Origin: JAWPMT01 sp965227935
GTDB lineage: Bacteria > Bacteroidota > Bacteroidia > Cytophagales > Cyclobacteriaceae
DNA: 64,000 nt
Direction of reading: 5' to 3'
NCBI GenBank assembly: GCA_965227935.1
Contig: CBDDGS010000032.1
Coordinates: forward strand, 6,711-70,710
Shown here: in pieces, positions 34,588 to 41,499 of the stretch
Numbering within the stretch: position 1 is the stretch's first letter
Layout of the letters: every line of letters begins with the position of its first letter
The notes under the pieces: generated by a model
Told to the model about the DNA's origin: nothing
The model's database searches: none
The model's input: the letters and a program-made list of their open reading frames with translations, nothing else
Position numbers and translations under genes: made by a program

Positions 34588-34601
34588 TTCGACGTGTCGA
34601 A
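34588..34601. promoter_or_regulatory. TTCGACGTGTCGAA operator variant
   Basis: This is the seventh copy of the plasmid palindrome, with GT for AT at the centre. It lies 180 bases upstream of the small gene that precedes repA and just downstream of the PP-loop gene. Confidence 0.65.
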
Positions 34602-34616
34602 TTATCAGGTCCTTCT

Positions 34617-35555
34617 TCAATACTTGGACCCACAATGGCCATGAGAGAATTTGTATTCTCTCAAGTCTTCATCTGTCCAGTGCTCAAATTGACGTTGTAC
34701 CTCTCTGATAATTACCGGCAAAGATTTCTTGCCAAAGACACCATTGTTCCTGTTTTCATGTCGTTTCACAGCCCCGGAGTCGTCATAAACAGGGATGCGC
34801 GACAAATGGCTGAAACGCTTTAATTTCGCGGCTTCCAGCCCGATCCACTCACTTAAATCACCCGGCATGAATCGTCTCATAAATTCCAGCTCAGCCTTGG
34901 ACATCCAGGGACACAGAATGCAGTTGCTTGGTGGTGGCACAGGCTGGCCCTTATCCCTGATATATGCTTGGCAGTCCGCCCGGTCCATCTTCATATCCAC
35001 CAGCGGATATTGAATTTCGATGCACTCCCGGAACCAGCGATTGGGGTTTTTTGAGTGGTCCGCGATCCGTCCTTCTTCGCCGGCCGCGATTCCTACAAGC
35101 ATCCTGATTCGTCCATAGCGATGCTTAAATTCATGAAAACCTTTCTTCCGAAAAGCAGTGACCCCGTAATGCTCAGAAAGGTAGTGCTCCAGGTAGTTAT
35201 AGATGGGTTTGATCTTCAGATTGTCAGTGCAGCTCTTCCTGAAACTGACCCCGCCACAGGTCTCTGTACGCCGATAAAACCCCCTCAATGTGGGCCAGCT
35301 CTTGCTATGGAACCCTTGGTCAGCAGTAATGAAGTGAAATGCAATGCCCAGCCTGGCACAACGCTCTTGAGTCCTTGCAACGTGTTGGTAGGTTTCCAGG
35401 TGTTCATCGCCGGTGTCAGACATCAGCACAAGGAAGTTATTGGGTGCATAGCGTTCCCTGAATCCGGGCTCCTGGATGTACTTTTCCAACAAAAGGGTTG
35501 AATCCTGCCCAGCTCCAAAGCTCAGCACAGTCAGTTCGGGCTGCTGATCACGCAT
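34617..35555 (-). CDS. PP-loop ATPase of the PAPS-reductase/DndC-like superfamily
   Basis: The product has 312 residues. The N-terminus has the pyrophosphate-binding loop LSFGAGQDSTLLL (residues 11-23). CGGVSFRKSCTDNLKIKPIY resembles the Cys/Thr region of PAPS reductases, and SNCILCPWMSKAELEF near 235 gives a CxxCP pair like that of DndC and phage PAPS-reductase-like proteins. The upstream gene ends at 35548 and the ATGCGTGA overlap fixes the start at 35555. Likely chemistry is adenylation of a substrate followed by sulfur or nitrogen transfer; whether the target is DNA, tRNA or a metabolite is open. Confidence 0.75.
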   Translation of the reverse strand: MRDQQPELTVLSFGAGQDSTLLLEKYIQEPGFRERYAPNNFLVLMSDTGDEHLETYQHVARTQERCARLGIAFHFITADQGFHSKSWPTLRGFYRRTETCGGVSFRKSCTDNLKIKPIYNYLEHYLSEHYGVTAFRKKGFHEFKHRYGRIRMLVGIAAGEEGRIADHSKNPNRWFRECIEIQYPLVDMKMDRADCQAYIRDKGQPVPPPSNCILCPWMSKAELEFMRRFMPGDLSEWIGLEAAKLKRFSHLSRIPVYDDSGAVKRHENRNNGVFGKKSLPVIIREVQRQFEHWTDEDLREYKFSHGHCGSKY

Positions 35556-36270
35556 GGCAACGCCCCTTGTGGCCCACAAAGTCATCAACGGTACTATCGT
35601 CTCGAATAAGGGATTCAAACCAGGTAATCCGCAGCTCTCGAATCTGCCGAGACTCAGAGGGATCTTTCTCGCGGTTAGGGCACACATCCCGGGCATAGCG
35701 AATCATGGCCGCCCCGATTTCAGTCAAGGCTGAATGTTTACCGGCCAGCTGAGAAGAATCGCTATAACCTGCTCTCAAGAGAGCAACCCGGGCTTGATTG
35801 GCCACTCGCAAAACAACAGCAATAACGGCCGGGTTATTGTCGAATACCCATTCCAATGCCAATACATCCTGCTCTTCCTTACTGATCGGTCCTGCAGGTG
35901 ATTCAGTTTGTGAAAGTTCAGAAATACCTGGGATTGACCACACGCAACGAAATTGCCGGGTAAGGTTGCCCTGACGGAACAGCGCCGCCTGATCGATGCT
36001 TTCATCGGCCGCAACCTGATCACAAACCTTATTGGCCACGGCAACGAGTTTGTCTGCTGCCTGGATATCCAGGGAGGCAAGCCCTCTGCCAGTTTCAACT
36101 GCCTCATGAAACCTGTTGCTCGCCTTATCCAGCAGTCGTTTCAACCGTGGATCCACATTGGCATGGCAATATTGAAGCCGAACCTGCAAGGTATCGAGCT
36201 GGCCGGCATAGATATTGGCTTGGGAAACCAGGTCTTGATTTTCAGACGGGGGAAGGTCGAACAGGTCCAT
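35548..36270 (-). CDS. hypothetical partner protein of the PP-loop ATPase, 240 aa
   Basis: This gene sits behind leader copy 4 and is translationally coupled to the PP-loop ATPase gene by an 8-base overlap. The protein is helical and acidic (LDIQAADKLVAVANKVCDQV, EWVFDNNPAVIAVVLRVANQ) with no membrane segment. The coupled arrangement suggests a stoichiometric partner or a substrate-binding subunit. I recognise no domain. The pair forms a two-gene cassette between the leader and the operator site at 34588. Confidence 0.65.
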   Translation of the reverse strand: MDLFDLPPSENQDLVSQANIYAGQLDTLQVRLQYCHANVDPRLKRLLDKASNRFHEAVETGRGLASLDIQAADKLVAVANKVCDQVAADESIDQAALFRQGNLTRQFRCVWSIPGISELSQTESPAGPISKEEQDVLALEWVFDNNPAVIAVVLRVANQARVALLRAGYSDSSQLAGKHSALTEIGAAMIRYARDVCPNREKDPSESRQIRELRITWFESLIRDDSTVDDFVGHKGRCHA

Positions 36271-36350
36271 GATTCACTCCTCGAATCGTTGTTGACTCTG
36301 GCGGGGCTCATCCCTCACCAGCCATTACATTGTAAGGCCAAACTAAGGTT
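36271..36350 (-). promoter_or_regulatory. repeated leader/promoter, copy 4 (shortened)
   Basis: The first 80 bases of the leader are present, including the GAGGAG ribosome site, the TACAAT box and the AGTTTGGCC stretch. The match ends at AAACTAAGG, so the TTGCCT box of the other copies is lost; here TTGCCAAAACCTTAG could replace it. Confidence 0.6.
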
Positions 36351-36363
36351 TTGGCAACTGTTT

Positions 36364-36855
36364 TTATACCCCACAAAACTCATTTAAGAGCTGTGCGGAC
36401 TCAACATCCCCTGCGTCAATGGGAAAGGCTTTGCACCCGTTACTAATCAACCAAAATGTTCTCGTTATTCCATCTGTAAAACCGATGTAGGGTTCACCAT
36501 TACTCAGAAAGCAACCGATATTGGCAACTGGTACCGGGTTTGCCAGGCCGTGGCTAAACCCTTCTTCGGCATAATGATATTTGTAATCACACTTCATTTT
36601 GGCCTTTGTCACACAAGCACCAGGGCTTCCACGATCTTGCCGCACAGATTGACGCAGCCAGTAGTAATAAAACCTACTGGCGTTCACAACGGCCACAGAC
36701 TCTTTATCCACTGAAGACATATAGACAAACCGTCTCCCGGGCATATCTATCCGCCAGATAGATCTTCCATCAGTCGTCGCATGTTGAGCTGGTATTTCAT
36801 CCAGGCCAACAGGTTTAATTTGTGACCTCGCCACCAGCACATTAATTAGGCTCAC
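36364..36855 (-). CDS. hypothetical protein, 163 aa
   Basis: The protein begins at a GTG (36855) inside the end of the upstream gene, so translation is probably coupled. It has SIWRIDMPGRRFVYMSSVDK, an aromatic stretch (ASRFYYYWLRQS) and several cysteines (GACVTKAKMKCDYKYHY, NIGCFLSNGEPY). It looks soluble or secreted without a clear signal. No known family is evident. Confidence 0.6.
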   Translation of the reverse strand: MSLINVLVARSQIKPVGLDEIPAQHATTDGRSIWRIDMPGRRFVYMSSVDKESVAVVNASRFYYYWLRQSVRQDRGSPGACVTKAKMKCDYKYHYAEEGFSHGLANPVPVANIGCFLSNGEPYIGFTDGITRTFWLISNGCKAFPIDAGDVESAQLLNEFCGV

Positions 36856-37426
36856 GCTTCCCTCTAAAATGCCAGTACAAAAAATGGAAAGCAGACATTG
36901 CGAAGAAAAAGACTATCGACACAATTCCACCATCCCTCACAGCATTCAAAAGACTGACCGGCTCATCAGATAAAAACGCCCTGGAGATAAACGTCCATAC
37001 GAAAAGGAGAAAAGAAGCACAAGTAATGGAATACATATCAGGCTCAATAATGCGCGCCCACTTAATACTCTTCCTGCGTGAATTTTCAAACTTGCAAACC
37101 CCATCACCAACATGAACAAGGTTAGCCACATGACTGATATCCCACCCGGAAACTCTAAGTTCCGAAAGAATCTTGCCGTAATCGGCAATCTCACATACCG
37201 ATTCAACTTCAACAGGTTCACAGTCAACAAAGCGCATTACGCCTTCATCCACACTGTAAGAATCAGGTCGGATGTATGTCTGTCGATCTTTACCTTTGAG
37301 AAAGGGAAGTGAAATACGGACCTTTCCAGGCGCCGCCCCAAATCCATCCGGCAAATCACACTGGTACTTAATATTGGCAACAGCTTTCCCGCCATGCCGG
37401 ATCGTCCCTGATATGATTGAATTCAT
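36842..37426 (-). CDS. membrane protein with soluble N-terminal domain, 194 aa
   Basis: ATG 37426 follows CACGGAGGAAAA. Residues 1-125 form a beta-rich soluble domain (GGKAVANIKYQCDLPDGFGA, RISLPFLKGKDRQ). Two membrane helices follow (ITCASFLLFVWTFISRAFL and IVSIVFFFAMSAFHFLYW), and the protein ends in a basic tail (RGKREPN). It overlaps the next gene by 14 bases. The function is unknown; exclusion or envelope roles are possible but not shown. Confidence 0.65.
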   Translation of the reverse strand: MNSIISGTIRHGGKAVANIKYQCDLPDGFGAAPGKVRISLPFLKGKDRQTYIRPDSYSVDEGVMRFVDCEPVEVESVCEIADYGKILSELRVSGWDISHVANLVHVGDGVCKFENSRRKSIKWARIIEPDMYSITCASFLLFVWTFISRAFLSDEPVSLLNAVRDGGIVSIVFFFAMSAFHFLYWHFRGKREPN

Positions 37427-37539
37427 TTTTCCTCCGTGATTGTTAAGGCTTTTCTAAAAAGCCCATTTTTGATCAAAATTAGTGACACCCCTATGTTCAG
37501 AAAAAACCAAATCATAAACCCTGCTTGTTACAACCCACT

Positions 37540-38271
37540 TCAGCTTTTTCTCTCGGAAAGCCGGGAAACATTAGCAGCACTGCCAATTGCGACTATCTCA
37601 GAAAACAATTTGACAGCCTTCTGCACATCCGGCCGCATAGGGCTTTCTATCATTCTCTTTATGTCGGTATTCACATAATCAGAAAAATCACTGATCAACC
37701 CTTCATCCGGTATTTCATCATATTCCCATAGCCTATCACCCAGCTCTTTTATTACATCGCTATTCAACCATGTATTGCACAACCAGGTAATGTTAGGGGT
37801 CCAATTCCAACCGTCCTTTCTATCTCTTACAGCCTCTAATCGATCTAGCATATCCCCGACAAGTACAAGTTGAGGAAGCCTTCTCAGAGAGGGGAACCGA
37901 CTCTCATCCACAACTGATAACGCCAAGCGCCATGAAAAGACGCGCCAGTAACCCTCTACATCCGTAGGTTCGGGGGTGTGTTTTTTTAAAAGCTGATCCC
38001 GCAGTTTTGCGCACCTATCCACATGTTGACGGAAGGCCCGCTCCTCCCGCTCTTTTTGCTCTTTCGCCAGCTCCACTTTTCTCTTCAATCCTCGCATGAT
38101 CATCAAAGCCTCATGCAATGTCTCTTGTTCCTTTTCAGAAAAAAGCTGTTTCGACTGCCGGTTTAGCATATCTTTTTCAATGGTATTGGCTGCCGAAGTA
38201 ACCTTGCGTTGCAACGCTTTAAATCTCTCGGCGGTCCAGTATTTCAAAACCTCTTTGATATCCATTTTCAC
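37540..38271 (-). CDS. hypothetical helical protein, 243 aa
   Basis: The first half is a charged helical region (FKALQRKVTSAANTIEKDML, EKEQETLHEALMIMRGLKRK, VELAKEQKEREERAFRQHVD), likely coiled coil. The second half is globular (FPSLRRLPQLVLVGDMLDRL, DGWNWTPNITWLCNTWLNSD). It has no membrane segment and overlaps the gene upstream by one base. No family recognised. The gap 37427-37539 shows nothing notable. Confidence 0.6.
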   Translation of the reverse strand: MKMDIKEVLKYWTAERFKALQRKVTSAANTIEKDMLNRQSKQLFSEKEQETLHEALMIMRGLKRKVELAKEQKEREERAFRQHVDRCAKLRDQLLKKHTPEPTDVEGYWRVFSWRLALSVVDESRFPSLRRLPQLVLVGDMLDRLEAVRDRKDGWNWTPNITWLCNTWLNSDVIKELGDRLWEYDEIPDEGLISDFSDYVNTDIKRMIESPMRPDVQKAVKLFSEIVAIGSAANVSRLSERKS

Positions 38272-38567
38272 TATCTACCGCTTTCCGAGTTAGTGGGCTT
38301 GGTCTTGAATCGCTGCCGCAGACCCTCAACCAGCATTTTGGCGTTGCCAGCCATATGACCAGAAAGAGAGCTATTGCGGTTGGTATAAAAGCAATGAACC
38401 AGGCCGGCCATGGAGTCCTGCTTGTGGCCATGCTCTATGATTCGCTCGATGGCAGTCTCAACGCTGTTCCCTGAATAAACCGCTCTCAATGCAATTGCCT
38501 TGAACGGCGATTTCCTGATTTCTTCGGAAACATAGAACAGGAAGGGTGCTGGGTCTACTGGTGCCAT
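38271..38567 (-). CDS. hypothetical protein, 98 aa
   Basis: The start ATG (38567) carries the shared ribosome sequence GATTCGAGGAGTGAATC but is driven by a TTAACACCT-type promoter rather than by the long leader. The protein is soluble and basic (PFKAIALRAVYSGNSVETAI, HMAGNAKMLVEGLRQRFKTK). It leads the transcript that continues into the 243-aa gene. Function unknown. Confidence 0.65.
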   Translation of the reverse strand: MAPVDPAPFLFYVSEEIRKSPFKAIALRAVYSGNSVETAIERIIEHGHKQDSMAGLVHCFYTNRNSSLSGHMAGNAKMLVEGLRQRFKTKPTNSESGR

Positions 38568-38603
38568 GATTCACTCCTCGAATCATCTAATTTCTACAAC
38601 CTA

Positions 38604-38632
38604 ATAGTAAGGTGTTAATAAGGTATGGTCAA
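38604..38632 (-). promoter_or_regulatory. promoter with TTAACACCT element (38.6 kb)
   Basis: On the minus strand TTGACC (38632-38627) and TACTAT (38609-38604) are 17 bases apart with CCTTATTAACACCT between them, nearly identical to the central operon promoter at 32812-32841. Confidence 0.75.
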
Positions 38633-38670
38633 TTCAGAAAACGATTTAAACCACCTCGCGCCACCCTAAG

Positions 38671-39539
38671 ACTGCCCGGGCGCGGAACACCGAACGTGAA
38701 GCCCCAGCCAGCCCGGCCACGTGCCTGACCAACCGGTTTTCAGGCCTGTCCGGTTATCCAGGGCCTTTGGCCAGCGCAGCTGGCGGTAGTGTTTTGGAGA
38801 GTCTGCGCAGCAGTCTCGTTTAAAAACCATCTTCTGGCGGTCTCGAAGAGACGCCAGAAGCACAACCTTAAAGCGTAGCGGTCCCTGCGAAGCAGGCGAT
38901 TTGTAGCACTGTTATCCACGACCTTGCCCGGAGTGAAGGGCCTGCGGAGCATTGAGCCCGTAGCGGAGGGTGGGGTTGTCCACGGTCGCGGAGCCTCCGT
39001 AGCGGCGGTGGGCAACCCCAGTGGTGGGTAACAGTGCGCCGGCAGGGCACCTGCCGGCCGGCCCGGGAAGACACGGCCGTCATTTGCTGCAGGAGTTCCT
39101 GCAGGGGCACCTGCAGGACCAGGTGGAACCGATCGCACCGGTGCCGGCGACGCCGGCACCGGTCGCCCTGGGAGAGCGGGAACACCATATCTTGTGTTGG
39201 ATCCAGCTGGATCCGGCACAAGATATTGGAAAAAGGCAGGAACGATAGGGGAGAAGAGTAGGGGGGCCTGGCACTGATCGAGGCCGCGGCCGTCAGGCCC
39301 GGGCAACCAGGCCTGCGGTGGTATCACGCTGGGGCCTGGCGTATCAGCTCGACGTGGCACCGGGGTAGCGGGCGTTACCCGAAGGGCCGATCCAGGGAGC
39401 TTTGCCTTTTAGCGAGCACTTGGGGGACCCTGTGAACTTGTTCACACGGTCCCCCTAGTGGAGCAAAAGTGGAAAGCTTTCTGGTTCGGTTCGCGTAGCG
39501 AATAGCACGCGGTTCTGGCCTGAAGGCCAGAAACCCCCA
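38671..39539. repeat. mosaic palindromic block 3 (partial A, C, D)
   Basis: A 150-base piece of module A (38671-38818) is followed by 80 unique bases, module C (about 38905-39300) and module D (39331-39538). Module C includes CTGCAGGAGTTCCTGCAGG, CACCGGTGCCGGCG and the inverted repeat ATCTTGTG...CACAAGAT (39189-39229). Module D has the GGGGGACC/GGTCCCCC hairpin (39422-39455). Open frames here occur on both strands and follow the palindromes, not coding signals. Confidence 0.8.
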
Positions 39540-39845
39540 TCAATTACCAGAAGGTTTGTTACCGTAATTACGGCGAAGTCTTTTCATTTGTTCAATCTGT
39601 TCCGGGCTTGATGGCACTGCCTGATGTGCTTCATCCATGACAAAAGGAGTTTTCCCTTTCCTTTCTGTGATTCTTATCCAACGGAAGTTGAAAAATCCAA
39701 GGCAAGCAGCTGCGGCTGCACCAAGAAGAAAAACATTGGGACTCGACTTACCCGACAAAAATAATAATACCAAAGAGACCACAAGCAGAACGGAGCAAGT
39801 ACACAAGAGAAAAGATATTTGGCGGGTTTTGTTAAAATCATTCAT
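39540..39845 (-). CDS. small membrane protein with DEAHQAVPSS tail
   Basis: The product has 101 residues and two membrane helices (ISFLLCTCSVLLVVSLVLLF and VFLLGAAAAACLGFFNF). The soluble tail reads VMDEAHQAVPSSPEQIEQMK RLRRNYGNKP. The same tail occurs in the 62-aa protein at 46662-46850, which has no membrane helices. The stop codon adjoins module D. Function unknown; the shared tail resembles the Walker B surroundings of conjugative ATPases but carries no P-loop. Confidence 0.65.
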   Translation of the reverse strand: MNDFNKTRQISFLLCTCSVLLVVSLVLLFLSGKSSPNVFLLGAAAAACLGFFNFRWIRITERKGKTPFVMDEAHQAVPSSPEQIEQMKRLRRNYGNKPSGN

Positions 39846-40041
39846 GCTGTTTTACCTCAATAGGGCGCAATTCGTATGGTACACCATCCAAACCATACTC
39901 AAAGGTCCATCCAGATGTTTGAAGAGTGGCAAGGAAGCCCGCACACCATGAATACGACTCAGCGTCTTCTCGCGCCATGAAGTCGCCAATAATGAGGGAA
40001 ATCTTGGAAGGCAACAGCTCGGGCTGTTCAAAGTAGTCCAT
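39838..40041 (-). CDS. hypothetical protein, 67 aa
   Basis: This acidic soluble protein starts MDYFEQPELLPSKISLIIGD and contains ESYSWCAGFLATLQTSGWTF. ATG 40041 follows GAGAGAATACA. It overlaps the next gene's start by eight bases (ATGA junction). No family recognised. Confidence 0.6.
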   Translation of the reverse strand: MDYFEQPELLPSKISLIIGDFMAREDAESYSWCAGFLATLQTSGWTFEYGLDGVPYELRPIEVKQHE

Positions 40042-40052
40042 TGTATTCTCTC

Positions 40053-40079
40053 TCAAAAGGCGCGGCCTGTGGGCCGCGC
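40053..40079 (-). terminator. terminator-like hairpin after the 43-aa gene
   Basis: On the minus strand GCGCGGCC (40079-40072) pairs with GGCCGCGC (40067-40060) and is followed by CTTTTGAG, a short T-run. It lies just downstream of the 40089-40220 gene. Confidence 0.55.
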
Positions 40080-40088
40080 TGAATTCGC

Positions 40089-40220
40089 CTATGGGTAGTC
40101 TTTAAGCATTGCCAAAAACTGCGAGAATTGGTTGCCCTTGAACATGGGGAGCGTGTAACGCTTCCCATCCTGAGAGGCAAGCCGCAAAGTCATTGCACAG
40201 CCAAAAACAAGCATATCCAT
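40089..40220 (-). CDS. very small protein, 43 aa, with shared ribosome leader
   Basis: ATG 40220 is directly preceded by GATTCGAGGAGTGAATC, the conserved ribosome-site piece seen before many genes here. The product begins MDMLVFGCAMTLRLASQDGK and ends FLAMLKDYP. The conserved leader, an in-frame stop and a following hairpin support a real gene despite the size. It is amphipathic; function unknown. Confidence 0.6.
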   Translation of the reverse strand: MDMLVFGCAMTLRLASQDGKRYTLPMFKGNQFSQFLAMLKDYP

Positions 40221-40240
40221 GATTCACTCCTCGAATCAAT

Positions 40241-40263
40241 AAAATGAGGGGCCGCAAGGCCCC
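40241..40263 (-). terminator. rho-independent terminator of the anti-restriction gene
   Basis: On the minus strand GGGGCC-TTGC-GGCCCC (40263-40248) is followed by TCATTTTATT. Confidence 0.7.
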
Positions 40264-40270
40264 ATCATAG

Positions 40271-40696
40271 TTAGTCAATAGCAGCCATTATCAAAGCCGC
40301 TTCCTCGTGTTCCAGGGCAAAGTCACGGAGGGAATGAAAACGGTTGATATCCTGATCCGTCTGGGTTTCCCAGCAAAGACGATTGTAGGCCACCAGACAA
40401 GCGACAATACCAGCAGCTTGTGAGCTCATTTCACCAGAAAAGAAGTTGCCTTCCACAGAAAGGGTCAATTTCTCTTCCATGTCTGGCGCCATGAAAAAGG
40501 TTCCGTTGCTGGTTTCATAAAAAACCCAAAAGCCACCAGTATAGGCGGGGCACATCTTGCGAAGAGAGTTGAAAATCAGAGTTTCGAGATACGCAATGTG
40601 GCGACCGTGGTGCTTCACCTGAACGTCAATGCGGTTATCAACAGGAACTTCCTTTGCAGTAAAAGTCTGTTCTTCTACGTGGTTTGCATCTGACAT
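40271..40696 (-). CDS. klcA: KlcA/ArdB-family anti-restriction protein
   Basis: The product has 141 residues. The family core is clear: RKMCPAYTGGFWVFYETSNG, TFFMAPDMEEKLTLSVEGN and EMSSQAAGIVACLVAYNRL. ArdB/KlcA proteins block type I restriction enzymes in vivo and help incoming plasmids survive. The gene follows a full copy of the repeated leader and has its own terminator. The location in the presumed leading region and orientation towards oriT fit early expression in the recipient. Confidence 0.9.
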   Translation of the reverse strand: MSDANHVEEQTFTAKEVPVDNRIDVQVKHHGRHIAYLETLIFNSLRKMCPAYTGGFWVFYETSNGTFFMAPDMEEKLTLSVEGNFFSGEMSSQAAGIVACLVAYNRLCWETQTDQDINRFHSLRDFALEHEEAALIMAAID

Positions 40697-40791
40697 GATT
40701 CACTCCTCGAATCGTTGTTGACTCTGGCGGGGCTCATCCCTCACCAGCCATTACATTGTAAGGCCAAACTAAGGTTAAAGGCAAGCATTTT
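40697..40791 (-). promoter_or_regulatory. repeated leader/promoter, copy 5
   Basis: The leader is intact from the ribosome site through TACAAT and TTGCCT up to GCATTTTTT. It then meets the stop codon of the MazF-like gene, which places that gene immediately upstream of the leader. Confidence 0.7.
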
Positions 40792-41139
40792 TTACCCGCC
40801 TTTGAATAATAACCCCGCTTTTTTAAGCGCCTCGCTGATCATTCCGTCAGTTGCTTTATCCTTCAAAACAACCCCCCGCGCCTCGTAGTCAATGCTCTTT
40901 AACTGGTGGATCAAAACAACACCGGTGGTGTTCGCTGAATCCACTTTAACCTCAAGCCCATGCCCTTTGATGGTATTCGTAATCGGAGCGACTACGACCA
41001 GCCCGGTCTGTTCCTGAAAAACCTTCGGACTTAAAACAAGGGCAGGCCGTTCACCGGCCTGCTCGTGCCCTTTGGTGGGATCAAAATCAGTGAAAATAAT
41101 GTCCCCACGTTCCGGGACATAACTCTTTCTTTTCGCCAT
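40792..41139 (-). CDS. mazF: MazF/PemK-family toxin
   Basis: The product has 115 residues. The mRNA-interferase fold is shown by PERGDIIFTDFDPTKGHEQA, GERPALVLSPKVFQEQTGLV, VVAPITNTIKGHGLEV and VLIHQLKSIDYEARGVV. It would cleave RNA unless bound by its antitoxin. ATG 41139 overlaps the antitoxin stop (TAATG), the usual coupled arrangement. The pair stabilises the plasmid by killing or arresting segregants. PemK or ChpB would be equally valid names. Confidence 0.92.
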   Translation of the reverse strand: MAKRKSYVPERGDIIFTDFDPTKGHEQAGERPALVLSPKVFQEQTGLVVVAPITNTIKGHGLEVKVDSANTTGVVLIHQLKSIDYEARGVVLKDKATDGMISEALKKAGLLFKGG

Positions 41140-41402
41140 TAAAACACCTCTTTACCAACTGGCTGATCGTTCAGCCATGCTTCGTCACCGTCAACCCGGA
41201 ACTGATCGCGAGTTGAACCTTTCAGCAGCTCTTCCAAACTGTCGGGAACATCCCTTACCGGGGTGATGACCAGTTTCCCAAGCTCAACAGAAAGCGATAC
41301 CTTGCTGGACTCACCAATGCCGAGTTGTTCCAGGATGGGGCCGGGAATACGCAGCGCCTTCCCATTACCCCAACGAGAAATTGATCTGACTACAGACATC
41401 AT
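41139..41402 (-). CDS. mazE: MazE/PemI-family antitoxin
   Basis: The product has 87 residues. The N-terminal AbrB-type swapped hairpin (SISRWGNGKALRIPGPILEQ) binds DNA and represses the operon; the C-terminal tail (LEELLKGSTRDQFRVDGDEA) neutralises the toxin. Two ATG codons in tandem (41402 and 41399) follow TAGGAGTAA; the second has the better spacing. Repeated motifs upstream are likely its operators. Confidence 0.9.
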   Translation of the reverse strand: MMSVVRSISRWGNGKALRIPGPILEQLGIGESSKVSLSVELGKLVITPVRDVPDSLEELLKGSTRDQFRVDGDEAWLNDQPVGKEVF

Positions 41403-41416
41403 TTACTCCTATAAAA

Positions 41417-41466
41417 GTGTCTACAATGGATATACTACAGCAACCCCGGCACCGTGTCTACATTGG
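41417..41466. promoter_or_regulatory. toxin-antitoxin operator repeats
   Basis: GTGTCTACAATGGA (41417-41430) is repeated as GTGTCTACATTGGA (41453-41466), the second continuing to GACAC to form a dyad. The 36-base spacing puts both on a similar face of the helix. They are likely bound by the antitoxin. Confidence 0.65.
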
Positions 41467-41470
41467 AGAC

Positions 41471-41494
41471 ACAAAAAAGGGGCCGAAGCCCCTT
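41471..41494 (-). terminator. rho-independent terminator of the large ParB-like gene
   Basis: On the minus strand AAGGGGC-TTCG-GCCCCTT (41494-41477) is followed by six T. It insulates the toxin-antitoxin operon. Confidence 0.85.
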
Positions 41495-41499
41495 GAAAG

